A stretch of 64,000 bases of DNA from Streptomyces sp. NBC_00091 (GCF_026343185.1 NZ_JAPEMA010000001.1:5022001-5086000); one strand, 5' to 3'. Shown: positions 26,842-35,136, numbered from the stretch's first letter. Notes: a model not told the origin generated them from the sequence alone. Numbers and translations are program-made.

Positions 26842-27027
26842 ATGGCGGGCATCGCACGGCAGGGACGCAAGGCATTCGCGTTCAACGGCCATGAGTCCGG
26901 CACGCGCCACCCACTGGTGGCCGCGGCCATGGTGCTCCCCCTGGCCGCCCTCCTGCTCTTCCTCTTCGGAGGCTTCGAGCAGGTGGCGGCGCAGGCGTCG
27001 TCCGTGGGGTTGATGCTGGGGCGCTGA
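26842..27027 (+). CDS. Small single-span membrane protein (61 aa)
   Basis: The 61-residue frame has a strong ribosome site (GGGAGAGGA, 3 nt before ATG 26842), a basic N-terminus (ARQGRKAFAFNGHESGTRH) and one hydrophobic helix, PLVAAAMVLPLAALLLFLFGGF, near residues 24-45. It is followed by the most canonical U-tract terminator in the window. The topology predicts an N-inside single-pass peptide. No family name is recognised. Confidence 0.7.
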   Translation: MAGIARQGRKAFAFNGHESGTRHPLVAAAMVLPLAALLLFLFGGFEQVAAQASSVGLMLGR

Positions 27028-27117
27028 GCGGCGCTCCGGGCCCGGAAGAGCGGTCCGGGTCGGGACATCGGCCCGTCGAACCCCGTGGGGACGGGGGCGC
27101 GACGGACGGCAGGTGAA

Positions 27118-27164
27118 GGGTGCTGCCCGTACGACTGGGGAGTCGGACGGGCAGCACCCTTTTT
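27118..27164 (+). terminator. Canonical rho-independent terminator
   Basis: GGGTGCTGCCCGT (27118-27130) pairs perfectly with ACGGGCAGCACCC (27147-27159) and is followed by TTTTT (27160-27164). It ends the small membrane protein transcript. Confidence 0.9.
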
Positions 27165-27192
27165 CATGCCCGGATGCCAGAACGTGAGAACG

Positions 27193-27230
27193 CCGGAAGC
27201 CCCGGCCGTCGTAACGGCCGGGGCTTCCGG
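27193..27230 (-). terminator. Terminator of the tRNA operon
   Basis: A perfect 17-bp stem (27193-27209 with 27214-27230) with a 4-nt loop lies just downstream of the last tRNA-Val on the minus strand. Confidence 0.8.
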
Positions 27231-27235
27231 TGCTG

Positions 27236-27307
27236 TGCGCGATACTGGGATTGAACCAGTGACCTCTTCCGTGTCAGGGAAGCGCTCTCCCGCTGAGCTA
27301 ATCGCGC
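27236..27307 (-). tRNA. tRNA-Val (anticodon GAC)
   Basis: The minus strand folds into a full cloverleaf: acceptor GCGCGAT/ATCGCGC, D-loop AGCTCAGCGGGAGAGC, anticodon stem-loop CTTCC-CTGACAC-GGAAG giving GAC, and T-arm with GGTTCAATCC. Discriminator A, CCA not encoded. Last gene of the Gly-Cys-Val-Val-Val transcript. Confidence 0.96.
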
Positions 27308-27356
27308 GGGACCACGGTACGAAACCGCAGGTGGAACAGGTGGTGCGAGTGCTGCG

Positions 27357-27428
27357 TGCGCGATACTGGGATTGAACCAGTGACCTCTTCCGTGTCAGGG
27401 AAGCGCTCTCCCGCTGAGCTAATCGCGC
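27357..27428 (-). tRNA. tRNA-Val (anticodon GAC)
   Basis: Identical in sequence to the copy at 27236-27307, including the acceptor stem GCGCGAT/ATCGCGC. Anticodon loop CTGACAC gives GAC, which reads GUC and GUU codons. CCA is not encoded. Confidence 0.96.
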
Positions 27429-27447
27429 GGGGATCCTTGCGGATCAG

Positions 27448-27519
27448 TGGACGATACTGGGATTGAACCAGTGACCTCTTCCGTGTCAGGGAAGCGCTCT
27501 CCCGCTGAGCTAATCGTCC
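27448..27519 (-). tRNA. tRNA-Val (anticodon GAC), variant acceptor stem
   Basis: The body is identical to the two other tRNA-Val(GAC) genes, but the acceptor stem is GGACGAT/ATCGTCC, so compensatory changes occur on both strands. Anticodon GAC. CCA is not encoded. It starts one base from the end of tRNA-Cys. Confidence 0.95.
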
Positions 27520-27520
27520 T

Positions 27521-27594
27521 TGGAGGTGGAGACGGGATTTGAACCCGTGTAGACGGCTTTGCAGGCCGTTGCCTCGCCTCTCGGCCACTCCACC
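27521..27594 (-). tRNA. tRNA-Cys (anticodon GCA)
   Basis: Acceptor GGTGGAG/CTCCACC, anticodon arm ACGGC-CTGCAAA-GCCGT giving GCA, T-loop GGTTCAAATCC. Unlike its neighbours it encodes CCA at the 3' end (27521-27523 on plus as TGG). Confidence 0.96.
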
Positions 27595-27635
27595 ATGGAG
27601 CTGCGGGGGTTCTCGGGAAGAAATCCCCCACTTCG

Positions 27636-27708
<73 letters not shown>

Positions 27709-27763
27709 AGGTCGCCGTGTTCGCTCCGGGGTTTTTCCCCTTCGCTCCCTGGCGACGTGTTGA

Positions 27764-27791
27764 ACTCTAGCGGATTCCCGGGCCAGCTCAA
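27764..27791 (-). promoter_or_regulatory. tRNA operon promoter
   Basis: On the minus strand TTGAGC (27786-27791) is separated by 16 bp from TAGAGT (27764-27769), close to the vegetative sigma consensus. It points at tRNA-Gly. The rest of 27709-27888 shows no gene. Confidence 0.75.
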
Positions 27792-27888
27792 AAACGCGTT
27801 TCCGCAGCGTGCTGCCGCTCGATCACCACCGGTCACCCGGTCGTCACCTCACCGGCGGCATCGCGCCACCGGTCATAGACTCGCAGCC

Positions 27889-28986
27889 GTGCACGACCTG
27901 CCTCCCCTGGCCCGCTTCGGCGGCCTTCTCGCGACCGACCTCCGAGATGTCACCAGCGACCCCTCCGCCCTCGACTCCACCGGTTTCTGGGCGGTGACCG
28001 CAGACTTCGAAGGCCGGCTCGTCTGCGCGCGCTTCGGAGACATACGCCCCGACCCCGTACCGGCACCCGTCCCCGGCGCCTGGCGGGGACCCGACGCCGG
28101 CCGGTGGTCCTCCTCGCTCGACCGCTCCGCGTACGTCGCGGGCGTCCGCCGGATCCGCGAGTACATCGCGGCCGGCGAGGTCTACCAGGCCAATCTCTGC
28201 CGGGTGATGTCCGCGCCCCTGCCGGATCCGGCCAGGGCCGATGTGGACGCCCTGACCTCGCTCCTCGCGCGCGGCAACCCGGCCCCCTATGCAGGAACGA
28301 TTCGGCTCCGGGCTCACGGCGTCGAGATCGCCACCGCCTCCCCGGAGCTGTTCCTCCGCCGCGCGGGCCGCCACGTGGAGTCCGGCCCGATCAAGGGAAC
28401 CGGCCGCACCGTCGCCGACCTGCTGCCCAAGGACCACGCCGAGAACGTGATGATCGTGGACCTCGTACGCAACGACCTCGGCCGCGTCTGCGCCACCGGC
28501 TCCGTCACCGTCCCCGAGCTGTGCGCCGTCGAGGAGCACCCCGGCCTGGTCCACCTGGTCTCCACCGTCAGCGGCGAACTCGCCCAGGACGCCGGCTGGC
28601 CGGAACTGCTCGCGGCCACCTTCCCGCCCGGCTCCGTGACCGGCGCCCCCAAGTCCTCCGCCCTACGGATCATCGAAGAGCTGGAGACCGCCCCCCGCGG
28701 CCCCTACTGTGGGGGCATCGGCTGGGTCGACGCCGACCGGGGCACCGCCGCGCTCGCCGTGGGCATCCGCACCTTCTGGATCGACCGCGAGGCACCCGGC
28801 GGCCCCCGCCTGAGCTTCGGCACCGGCGCCGGGATCACCTGGGGCTCCGACCCCGACCGGGAGTGGGCCGAGACCGAGCTGAAGGCCGCCCGGCTGGTCG
28901 CACTGGCCTCGGGCGGGCCCGTACCGGGCACGCAGCCGCCGGCCGCACACGAGACGCACGACCTGAGTGGAGGAACCGTACGGTGA
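27889..28986 (+). CDS. pabB: Aminodeoxychorismate synthase component I (chorismate-binding)
   Basis: With a glutamine amidotransferase it converts chorismate to 4-amino-4-deoxychorismate for folate. The 365-residue protein carries the chorismate-utilising enzyme core: AYVAGVRRIREYIAAGEVYQANLC, IATASPELFL, GPIKGTGRT (catalytic Lys), NVMIVDLVRNDLGRVC, FPPGSVTGAPKSSAL and GYCGGIG-like YCGGIGW. No amidotransferase domain is fused. GTG 27889 lies 7 nt after TAGACT, so the message is probably leaderless. The stop overlaps pabC (GTGA), placing both folate steps in one transcript. An anthranilate-synthase role is less likely given the partner. Confidence 0.9.
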   Translation: MHDLPPLARFGGLLATDLRDVTSDPSALDSTGFWAVTADFEGRLVCARFGDIRPDPVPAPVPGAWRGPDAGRWSSSLDRSAYVAGVRRIREYIAAGEVYQANLCRVMSAPLPDPARADVDALTSLLARGNPAPYAGTIRLRAHGVEIATASPELFLRRAGRHVESGPIKGTGRTVADLLPKDHAENVMIVDLVRNDLGRVCATGSVTVPELCAVEEHPGLVHLVSTVSGELAQDAGWPELLAATFPPGSVTGAPKSSALRIIEELETAPRGPYCGGIGWVDADRGTAALAVGIRTFWIDREAPGGPRLSFGTGAGITWGSDPDREWAETELKAARLVALASGGPVPGTQPPAAHETHDLSGGTVR

Positions 28987-29804
28987 GGATCTGGCTCGAC
29001 GGCACACTGCGCGACGCCGAGGACGCGAAGGTGTCCGTACTGGACCACGGGATGACCGTGGGCGACGGGGTCTTCGAGACGCTCAAGGTCCAGGACGGGA
29101 CCCTCTTCGCCCTCACCCGGCACCTGGACCGGCTGACCCGCTCGGCCCGCGGCCTCGGCCTGCCGGACCCCGACCTCGACGAGGTGCGCCGCGCCTGCGC
29201 CGCCGTACTGGAGGCCAATCCGATGCCGCTCGGCCGGCTGCGGATCACCTACACCGGCGGGCTGTCCCCGCTGGGCTCCGACCGGGGCGAGACCGGGCCC
29301 ACCCTGGTCGTCGCCGCCGGCGAGACCGCCCGCCGCCCCGACACCACCGCCGTGATCACCGTCCCCTGGGTCCGCAACGAGCGCTCCGCGCTGACCGGCC
29401 TGAAGACCACCTCCTACGCCGAGAACGTGGTCGCCCTGGCCCGGGCGAACCGGGCGGGAGCCTCCGAGGCCCTCTTCGCCAACACCGTCGGGCAGCTCTG
29501 CGAGGGCACGGGCTCCAACGTCTTCGTCGTCCTCGACGGGGAACTGCACACCCCGCCCGTGGCCTCCGGCTGCCTGGCGGGCATCACCCGCGCCCTGGCC
29601 GTCGAGTGGAGCGGCGCGAAGGAGACCGACCTGCCCTTCGACGTCCTGGAACGCGCCGAGGAGGTCTTCCTGACCTCCACCCTGCGCGACGTCCAGGCCG
29701 TGCACCGCGTCGACGGCCGCGTCCTGACCGCCGCCCCCGGTCCCGTCACCGTCAAGGCGATGCGGGTCTTCGACGAGCGCGCCGCGTCCGACCTCGACCC
29801 GTAG
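28983..29804 (+). CDS. pabC: Class IV aminotransferase, aminodeoxychorismate lyase-type
   Basis: A PLP enzyme of 273 residues that should release pyruvate from aminodeoxychorismate to give p-aminobenzoate. Fold-type IV features: WLDGTLRDAEDAKVSVLDHGMTVGDGVFETL, the PLP lysine in GLKTTSYAENVVALARA (about residue 140), EALFANTVGQLCEGTGSNVF, and EVFLTSTLRDVQAV. Overlap with pabB supports the lyase role over branched-chain or D-amino-acid transaminase. A hairpin at 29821-29855 follows. Confidence 0.88.
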   Translation: MRIWLDGTLRDAEDAKVSVLDHGMTVGDGVFETLKVQDGTLFALTRHLDRLTRSARGLGLPDPDLDEVRRACAAVLEANPMPLGRLRITYTGGLSPLGSDRGETGPTLVVAAGETARRPDTTAVITVPWVRNERSALTGLKTTSYAENVVALARANRAGASEALFANTVGQLCEGTGSNVFVVLDGELHTPPVASGCLAGITRALAVEWSGAKETDLPFDVLERAEEVFLTSTLRDVQAVHRVDGRVLTAAPGPVTVKAMRVFDERAASDLDP

Positions 29805-29820
29805 GCGACGTCCGCCCTTC

Positions 29821-29855
29821 CGCCCCGGGCCCCGTAGTCAGGGCGGCCCGGGGCG
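29821..29855 (+). terminator. pabBC terminator hairpin
   Basis: CGCCCCGGGCC (29821-29831) pairs with GGCCCGGGGCG (29845-29855) around a 13-nt loop. The 3' arm abuts the TAGAAC -10 element of the next gene. Confidence 0.7.
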
Positions 29856-29870
29856 GGTAGAACTCGACGG

Positions 29871-30695
29871 ATGACCACCACCTTGCGGCCGAGCGGGCCG
29901 CTTCAGCAGAGCGACTCCGGCGCGCGCTCGCGCCCGTACGAGGTCCGCGTCAACAGCAGGCGCGTCGGGGCGCTGCTGATCGCCGCCGACACGCCCTTCG
30001 GGCCGACGGTGGGGGAGATCCGGGACCTGGCCATCGACGGGCCGGACCGCCGGCGCGGCCGTGCCACCGTCGCCGCGCTCGCCGCCGAGGAGGTGCTGCG
30101 CGGCTGGGGCTGCCGCCGGGTGCGGATCTCGGTCCCGGCCGGCTCGGCGGGCGGGCTGCGGCTCGCGGAGGCCCTCGGGTACGCCGAGTACGGCCGGAAC
30201 ATGGCCAAGGAGCTGCCCGCCGCCCCTCCCGCCCTCTCCGAAGGGGTCCTGGGCCGCCCCATGACCCCGGCCGAGTACGAGGCCTGGGACGTGCGGGCCC
30301 GCGAGGACTACGCGGCGGACTGGACCGCCCGGGGAATGCCGGCGGAGGCCGCCCGGGCCAAGTCGCAGGCCGACCACGACGCACAGCTCCCGCAGGGGCT
30401 CGCCACCCCCGGGGCCACCTTCGCCGTCCTGGAGGCGGCCGGCGTCCCCGTCGGCCACGTGTGGCTGGCGCCGGCCGGGCAGGGGGCGTACGTGTACGAC
30501 GTCGCGGTCGCCGAGGAGCACCGGGGCCGCGGCTACGGCCGCGACCTGATGCTGCTCGCGGAGCGCGAGGCGATCGCGGGGGGCCACCGCGTGCTGGCGC
30601 TGCACGTGTTCACCGCCAACACCCCGGCCCTGCGCCTGTACGAGTCCCTCGGCTACCGGCCCACCGACCTGAACTACGCCAAGGAGCTGATCTAG
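29871..30695 (+). CDS. Tandem GNAT-domain acetyltransferase
   Basis: A 274-residue protein with two acetyltransferase-like halves. The N-terminal half has IRDLAIDGPDRRRGRATVAALAAEEVL and GLRLAEALGYAEYGRNM; the C-terminal half has VYDVAVAEEHRGRGYGRDLMLLAEREA with an intact R-G-x-G-x-G acetyl-CoA loop and NTPALRLYESLGYRPTDLNYAKEL. The first half looks degenerate in its loop and may bind substrate only. ATG 29871 lies 7 nt after TAGAAC with no ribosome site. The substrate is unknown. Confidence 0.85.
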   Translation: MTTTLRPSGPLQQSDSGARSRPYEVRVNSRRVGALLIAADTPFGPTVGEIRDLAIDGPDRRRGRATVAALAAEEVLRGWGCRRVRISVPAGSAGGLRLAEALGYAEYGRNMAKELPAAPPALSEGVLGRPMTPAEYEAWDVRAREDYAADWTARGMPAEAARAKSQADHDAQLPQGLATPGATFAVLEAAGVPVGHVWLAPAGQGAYVYDVAVAEEHRGRGYGRDLMLLAEREAIAGGHRVLALHVFTANTPALRLYESLGYRPTDLNYAKELI

Positions 30696-30740
30696 GGCCG
30701 GCGGTCCCTCGTCGCGTCCGCCCTGCTAGAACAGTGCCCG

Positions 30741-31415
30741 ATGGGTACCGAGGAGCGCGAGCGCAAGGTGTACCGGCCGCTGCGGCGGGCCGGTCTGGAG
30801 GTGATCCCGGACTCGGTGCCGGACGGCGTGATGCCGTTCGTCATGGGGTTCCGTGCCGAGGACGTCGCCGGGGGCTTCTCCCACCGTTACGACACCCCCC
30901 GGCTCGTCGAGCGGCTCAACGAGGACTGGTACGACCTCGCGGTCTCCTCGGGCCTCTTCGACCACCGGCGCGAGTTCCTCGTCCAGCTCCCCCAGGGCAC
31001 CCGGACGCACCGGGCCTCCCTGCGGAACACGCACGAGGGCGTGCAGCCGCCGTCGCTCTGGACCCGCGTCCGGCTCCTGGAGCGCTGGGACATCATGGGC
31101 CGGGGCGCGGGATCCGCGTTCCTCGGCGTGTACGCGGGCCATCCGGGCTTCGCCATGATGGCGCTCGACGGCAGCGTGTACGTCCTGGCCTCGACGGGCG
31201 AGTCCGGGGTCGACGTGTACGCGGTGGCCCACCCGGACCGCTCGGAGAACGTCCTGCGGTGCCTGGAGTGGATCGCGGGGTACGACAATCCCTGGGGCAA
31301 CCGCGAGTACAGGCAGCGGATCGCCGCCTGGCTCGCGGGCCGCGGGCGCGGCGCTGCCGCGCCACCCGCCACGGCGGACGCAGTGGCGTCTGCCGTGGCC
31401 CCGGGCGCCTCCTAG
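30741..31415 (+). CDS. Conserved hypothetical, possible SUKH-4-like protein
   Basis: A 224-residue soluble protein with mixed alpha/beta composition. ATG 30741 lies 8 nt after TAGAAC, so it is probably leaderless. A segment such as LASTGESGVDVYAVAHPDRSENVLRCLEWIAGYDNPWGN resembles SUKH-type immunity proteins, in which a late helix with Trp follows a regulatory strand, but the match is weak. The TAG stop codon is created by the left end of the MITE-like element (TA plus G), so the C-terminus (Ala/Pro-rich, TADAVASAVAPGAS) may have been set by that insertion. Confidence 0.55.
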   Translation: MGTEERERKVYRPLRRAGLEVIPDSVPDGVMPFVMGFRAEDVAGGFSHRYDTPRLVERLNEDWYDLAVSSGLFDHRREFLVQLPQGTRTHRASLRNTHEGVQPPSLWTRVRLLERWDIMGRGAGSAFLGVYAGHPGFAMMALDGSVYVLASTGESGVDVYAVAHPDRSENVLRCLEWIAGYDNPWGNREYRQRIAAWLAGRGRGAAAPPATADAVASAVAPGAS

Positions 31416-31575
31416 CGCTGTGACCGGCAAGGTTCACCGGGGCGCGACGCCCAGCACGGCACCTCGCTGCGTTGTCGGACCGCGCAAGTACGTCCAGTAC
31501 GAGCCGCGGCCCTCCGCCTTGCGATGCACCGCACCGGACGCCGCGCCCCGGCAAACCTTTCCGGCCACAGCACTA
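31413..31575. mobile_element. MITE-like element copy 2 (159 bp plus TA target duplication)
   Basis: Element 31415-31573 flanked by TA (31413-31414 and 31574-31575), same length as copy 1 and identical over the right two thirds. Both flanking convergent genes use stop codons that overlap its ends: TAG 31413-31415 on plus and TAG 31575-31573 on minus. No coding capacity of its own is evident. Confidence 0.8.
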
Positions 31576-32076
31576 GGCGGTCTCGCCCGCGAGCAGCCGG
31601 TCCGCGATCTCCTCGATGCGGGCGCGCAGGCCCTCCTGGCTCTTGCCGCCGTCCAGGCGCTCGCCGTCGATCACGTAGGTCGGGGTGCCGGTCACGCCGA
31701 TGGCCTTGCCCTCGGCCTGGTCGGCGTCGACGATCAGGATGTGCCGGCCGTCGATCAGGGCGGTGTCGAACTCCTCGGCGTCCAGGCCCAGTTCACGCGC
31801 CACGTCCAGCAGGACGGCCTCGCCGCGCTCGCGCAGCTGGGCGGTGCGGGCCAGTACGGCCTCCGCGTACGGCCAGCCCTGCCCCTGCTCCGCGGCCTCC
31901 TCGGCGGCCTGCGCGGCGGCGAAGGCGTGCTTGTTCTTCTCCAGCGGGAAGTGGCGCAGCCGGATGTCCAGCCGGTCGCCGTAGCGGGCCCGCAGGGCGC
32001 GCACGTCGTCCAGAGCGGTGTGGCAGTCCGGGCACTGGAGATCGCACCAGACGTCGAGGATCACGGAATCGGTCAT
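31573..32076 (-). CDS. DsbA/FrnE-like thioredoxin-fold oxidoreductase
   Basis: A 167-residue cytoplasmic protein (no signal peptide) with the redox motif CPDC in VWCDLQCPDCHTALDD (about residues 15-18) and the cis-Pro loop VTGTPTYVIDG. A helical insertion between them, EQGQGWPYAEAVLARTAQLRERG, is typical of the DsbA-like FrnE group, which is linked to thiol and oxidative stress. The first Cys of WCDLQC may not be catalytic. The TAG stop is provided by the MITE-like element. Confidence 0.85.
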   Translation of the reverse strand: MTDSVILDVWCDLQCPDCHTALDDVRALRARYGDRLDIRLRHFPLEKNKHAFAAAQAAEEAAEQGQGWPYAEAVLARTAQLRERGEAVLLDVARELGLDAEEFDTALIDGRHILIVDADQAEGKAIGVTGTPTYVIDGERLDGGKSQEGLRARIEEIADRLLAGETA

Positions 32077-32228
32077 ACGGACAGTCTCCCAGACCCCCTG
32101 AGGAGGAGATCCGACCCCGAGATCTCCCGGAGATCGGCGCGGGCGGCGCCCCGGGCATGGCCGTCACGGTGGCGGCCGGTGCAGGATGGAAGGGACAGAT
32201 CGCCCATCGCCGACCGTCGGAGGACCGC

Positions 32229-32675
32229 ATGCTTGCCGAGACCATATGTTCCGCGGTGTCCGCGGCGGGCCTGGGCATCGCCGCGCTGACCGCGTACCGC
32301 AGGCGCTTCCTCGCCGCCACGCGGATCGCCGCGTACTCGCTGGTGCCGGTGGGCCTGGTGATGACCGGCGTGGTGCAGTGGGTGTCCGGGATGGTCTTCA
32401 AGCCGACCGTCTGGATCGGCTTCGGCCTGCTGGGCGTGGCCTGGCTGCTCTTCATGACCACCCGGGCCGTGGAGCGGCGTGGCCTGGGCAAGGCCGCCAA
32501 GGCCCCGAAGGCGGCCGGGGGAGCCCCGGCCCGGGAGGCCGTCGCCCCCGGCGCCTCCGGCCCCGCCCTGGGCGGGCGGTCGCGTCCGGACGCGAAGGCG
32601 GCCAAGCCGGCTCCGGCGGCCCCGGCGGACGACTTCTCCGACATCGAGGCCATCCTCAAGAAGCACGGAATCTAG
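32229..32675 (+). CDS. Small membrane protein with Ala/Pro-rich cytoplasmic tail
   Basis: A 148-residue protein. Three hydrophobic segments occupy about residues 5-80 (ETICSAVSAAGLGIAALTA, RIAAYSLVPVGLVMTGVVQW, VWIGFGLLGVAWLLFM). A 55-residue Ala/Pro/Gly/Lys-rich linker follows, ending in an acidic amphipathic tail DDFSDIEAILKKHGI that looks like a conserved docking peptide. ATG 32229 follows GGAGGACC. Function unknown. Confidence 0.75.
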   Translation: MLAETICSAVSAAGLGIAALTAYRRRFLAATRIAAYSLVPVGLVMTGVVQWVSGMVFKPTVWIGFGLLGVAWLLFMTTRAVERRGLGKAAKAPKAAGGAPAREAVAPGASGPALGGRSRPDAKAAKPAPAAPADDFSDIEAILKKHGI

Positions 32676-32701
32676 GTGGCCTGGGCGCGTCCCCCGTCCC
32701 C

Positions 32702-33382
32702 TCAGTCGATGCCCACGGTGAACGCGGCGCGGTAGCCGGTGCCGTCGGGGACGGGGGTCAGGGTCATGGCGCCGCCGGCGGCCCGGTAGCGGTCGTCGCG
32801 GGCGTTGGGATCGCGCGGGGCCTTGCGGCGCGCGTACGGCTGGCGTGCGTAGACCTCCCGCAGGAAGGCGTCGGGCAGGAAGAACTGCGAGGTCGTCTCG
32901 GTGTGCGCGTCGGGGCGGACCTTGAAGTGGATGTGCGGGGCCAGCCCCGCGTACCAGCCCGGCACGATCGTCCTGAAGACGCAGCGGCCGGAGCCGTCGG
33001 TGACCTGGACACCGCGCAGGTAGGTGTCCTTGCCCTCCGAGTACACGCCCGCGGAGTCGGCCTGCCAGATGTCGACGGCGGCGCCCGCCAGCGGCCGGCA
33101 GTCCTTCGCCACGCGCACCACCGTCAGTTCCAGCCGCAGGGGCACGCCCGGGCGGCCCTCGGTGATGTCGGAGCGGGTCCGGCCCCGGCCGACGTAGTTC
33201 GGGCCCGCGCCCGCCCCCACGGCCAGGACGCATCCCGGGGTGGCGCCGCCCGAGGGGGCGGGTGCGGCCCTCCCGGGGGCGGCCGGGCGGGCGCAGGCCG
33301 CGGTCAGCGCTGCGATCCCGGCGGATCCGGCGGTGAGCAGGAGGGCCCGGCGGCTGGTCGGGAAGGTGCCGTTGTCGGTCAT
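32702..33382 (-). CDS. Secreted intradiol dioxygenase-like lipoprotein
   Basis: A 226-residue protein of the protocatechuate 3,4-dioxygenase fold, which cleaves catechols using Fe(III). The export signal has SRRALLLTAGSAGIAALTAAC, combining a twin-arginine-like motif with a lipobox (LTAAC), so it is probably lipid-anchored outside. Fe ligands expected for the family are visible: Tyr in DSAGVYS, Tyr in PGWYAGLAPHIHFKV and the two His of HIH. Extracellular members are seen in actinomycetes that attack lignin-derived aromatics. ATG 33382 follows GAGAGG. The substrate is not known. Confidence 0.88.
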   Translation of the reverse strand: MTDNGTFPTSRRALLLTAGSAGIAALTAACARPAAPGRAAPAPSGGATPGCVLAVGAGAGPNYVGRGRTRSDITEGRPGVPLRLELTVVRVAKDCRPLAGAAVDIWQADSAGVYSEGKDTYLRGVQVTDGSGRCVFRTIVPGWYAGLAPHIHFKVRPDAHTETTSQFFLPDAFLREVYARQPYARRKAPRDPNARDDRYRAAGGAMTLTPVPDGTGYRAAFTVGID

Positions 33383-33651
33383 GCGAAGCCTCTCGCGCGT
33401 GCGCCCGGGGCCGTCGCGTGCGGACGGCCGCCACCGCGCCCCACCGTGCCGCACGCCGGCGGCCGGGCCCGCGACCGACACACGGCCGACCGGGGGGCCG
33501 CCCGGCGCCGGGCCCCGTACCGGACGTGGGGGCGGGCGCGGGGGAGAAGCCGCCGGGAACCACCTGAACTGACGAGAGAAGGCGAACTGCCGCGCCGATC
33601 ATGGCGTGTTGGGGGCGGATCCGGGGCGGGCTGCGCGATCATCGGCCCGAC

Positions 33652-33870
33652 ATGCTCGACACATCGCAGGGTGAGCCGCCGGCTCCCGCCTCCGAGGCCC
33701 CCATCGCCCGGGCCGCCGCCTCCCTGGCCCCCCAGGCCTCCCCGGCCTCCGACATCGTGGAAGGGCGCGGATGTCTCTTCGCGCTCTCCCAGCCGCCCCT
33801 GATGATCTTCCTAGCGGTGATCGGGACCCTGCTGCTGCTCGCCGCCCTGCACGACCTCTATCTGCTCTGA
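33652..33870 (+). CDS. Small C-terminally anchored membrane protein (72 aa)
   Basis: A 72-residue frame with an Ala/Pro-rich N-terminus and a hydrophobic C-terminus, PPLMIFLAVIGTLLLLAALHDLYLL, as in tail-anchored proteins. It overlaps the 3' end of the convergent CGNR gene by 60 bp, so one of the two ends could be misjudged. No ribosome site is clear before ATG 33652; ATG 33601 is an alternative in frame. Confidence 0.5.
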   Translation: MLDTSQGEPPAPASEAPIARAAASLAPQASPASDIVEGRGCLFALSQPPLMIFLAVIGTLLLLAALHDLYLL

Positions 33871-34455
33871 GGCCTGCGGCTGCTCTGCGGCCTCCGGGTG
33901 GGCGTCGGCCTCCTTGCGGCGGGCCCGGTACGCGGCCACGTGCAGGCGGTTCCCACAGGTCCGGCTGTCGCAGTAGCGCCGGGAGCGGTTCCGGGACAGG
34001 TCCACGAAGGCCCGCCGGCAGTCCGGGGCCTCGCAGCGGCGCAGCCGCTCCTGCTCGCCGGAGACCACGATGAAGGCCAGGGCCATGCCGCCGTCGGCCG
34101 CCAGGTGGTCGCCCACGGAGGCGCCCGGCGCGAAGTAGTGGACGTGCCAGTCGTAGCCGTCGTGGTCGGTCAGCTGCGGGGTGGTGCCGGCCGTGGCCAC
34201 CAGTTCGTTGATCTGTGCGGCCGCCGCACGGGAGTTCGGTGCCGCGAAGACCTGGGCGAACTTGCCCCGTACCGTCCGTACCCCGGCGAGATCGCGGGCG
34301 CTCAGCTCGCCGACGTCGCTGACCGCGTGCTCCTCGACGAAACCGCGCAGGGCGGCGATGTCGGACAGCCCGTCGGGCTGGTCCGGCTCGGCCGCGGTGT
34401 TCACCAGCGCGACGACGACGTCGAGCGCGCGACGGGTGTCGTGGGGGATCTGCAC
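33811..34455 (-). CDS. CGNR zinc-finger (ABATE-type) regulator
   Basis: A 214-residue putative transcription regulator. The C-terminal zinc finger reads RRCEAPDCRRAFVDLSRNRSRRYCDSRTCGNRLHVAAYRAR (about residues 145-185), with four cysteines and the CGNR signature that contacts DNA. The N-terminal part (VNTAAEPDQPDGL, FVEEHAVSDVGELSARDL) is the ABATE domain thought to bind a stress ligand. GTG 34455 follows GGGAGCAAC. The last residues are Glu/Gln-rich and overlap a convergent frame. It is a candidate regulator of nearby genes, unproven. Confidence 0.88.
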   Translation of the reverse strand: MQIPHDTRRALDVVVALVNTAAEPDQPDGLSDIAALRGFVEEHAVSDVGELSARDLAGVRTVRGKFAQVFAAPNSRAAAAQINELVATAGTTPQLTDHDGYDWHVHYFAPGASVGDHLAADGGMALAFIVVSGEQERLRRCEAPDCRRAFVDLSRNRSRRYCDSRTCGNRLHVAAYRARRKEADAHPEAAEQPQASEQIEVVQGGEQQQGPDHR

Positions 34456-34663
34456 GGGGTTGCTCCCTGGGGGCCGGGCCTTGCGGTGGCGGGCCGCTGC
34501 CGCCGCTGGGGGCCGACAATAGCGGTTGTCGCCGGAAGGTACCCGAGCACACCGGCGCCGCCCTCGCGGGTGGCTTCCGCGAGGACAGCGCCGGCACTGC
34601 GTATGTGGTTGTCCGTCCCGCACCGTCGCCCCGAGTCGGACGGTGGCGGGCTGTGGTCCTGGC

Positions 34664-35077
34664 TCAGCTCTCGGCCAGGATGTGGGACAGCTCCTTGTCG
34701 AGGTCGAAGTGCCGGTGTTCGGTCCCGGGTGGGACCGCGGCGTCCGTCCGCTTGAGGAACGACTCGAGGGCTCGGGCGGGTGCTTCGAGCAGCGCTTCTC
34801 CCTCCGGTGAGCTCAGGGCGATGCAGACGACGCCCTGACCGTGGCTGCGGGACGGCCAGACGCGGACGTCGCCGGTACCGGTGGGCCGGTGGAGGCCCTC
34901 CGCGAGGAGGTCGCGGGCGAACACCCATTCGACCGTTTCCTCGGCGCCGGTGTGGAAGGTGGCGTGCACGGCGTAGGGGTCGGCCGTGTCATACCGCAGG
35001 CCCGCGGGAACAGGCAGTGAGGACTCGCTCGACACAACGAGGCGCAGGTGCAGCTCGCAGCTGACCGTGGTGTTCAT
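34664..35077 (-). CDS. ssgB: Sporulation-specific cell division protein SsgB (SALP family)
   Basis: SsgB recruits FtsZ to future septum sites in aerial hyphae and is essential for sporulation. The 137-residue length and sequence (MNTTVSCELHLRLVVSSE, TGTGDVRVWPSRSHGQGVV, LDKELSHILAES) match the near-invariant Streptomyces protein as I remember it, which is strong evidence for the genus. ATG 35077 is the family start. A GTTT-N15-GTGGCAT element upstream resembles a promoter for a sigma-B-like stress sigma factor, in line with sigma-H control reported for ssgB. Confidence 0.97.
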   Translation of the reverse strand: MNTTVSCELHLRLVVSSESSLPVPAGLRYDTADPYAVHATFHTGAEETVEWVFARDLLAEGLHRPTGTGDVRVWPSRSHGQGVVCIALSSPEGEALLEAPARALESFLKRTDAAVPPGTEHRHFDLDKELSHILAES

Positions 35078-35136
35078 AAGCGCCAGGGCCTTTCGCTCAG
35101 TGTGCGCTCGGGGATTCGCACGTCGGCGAAATCGAC

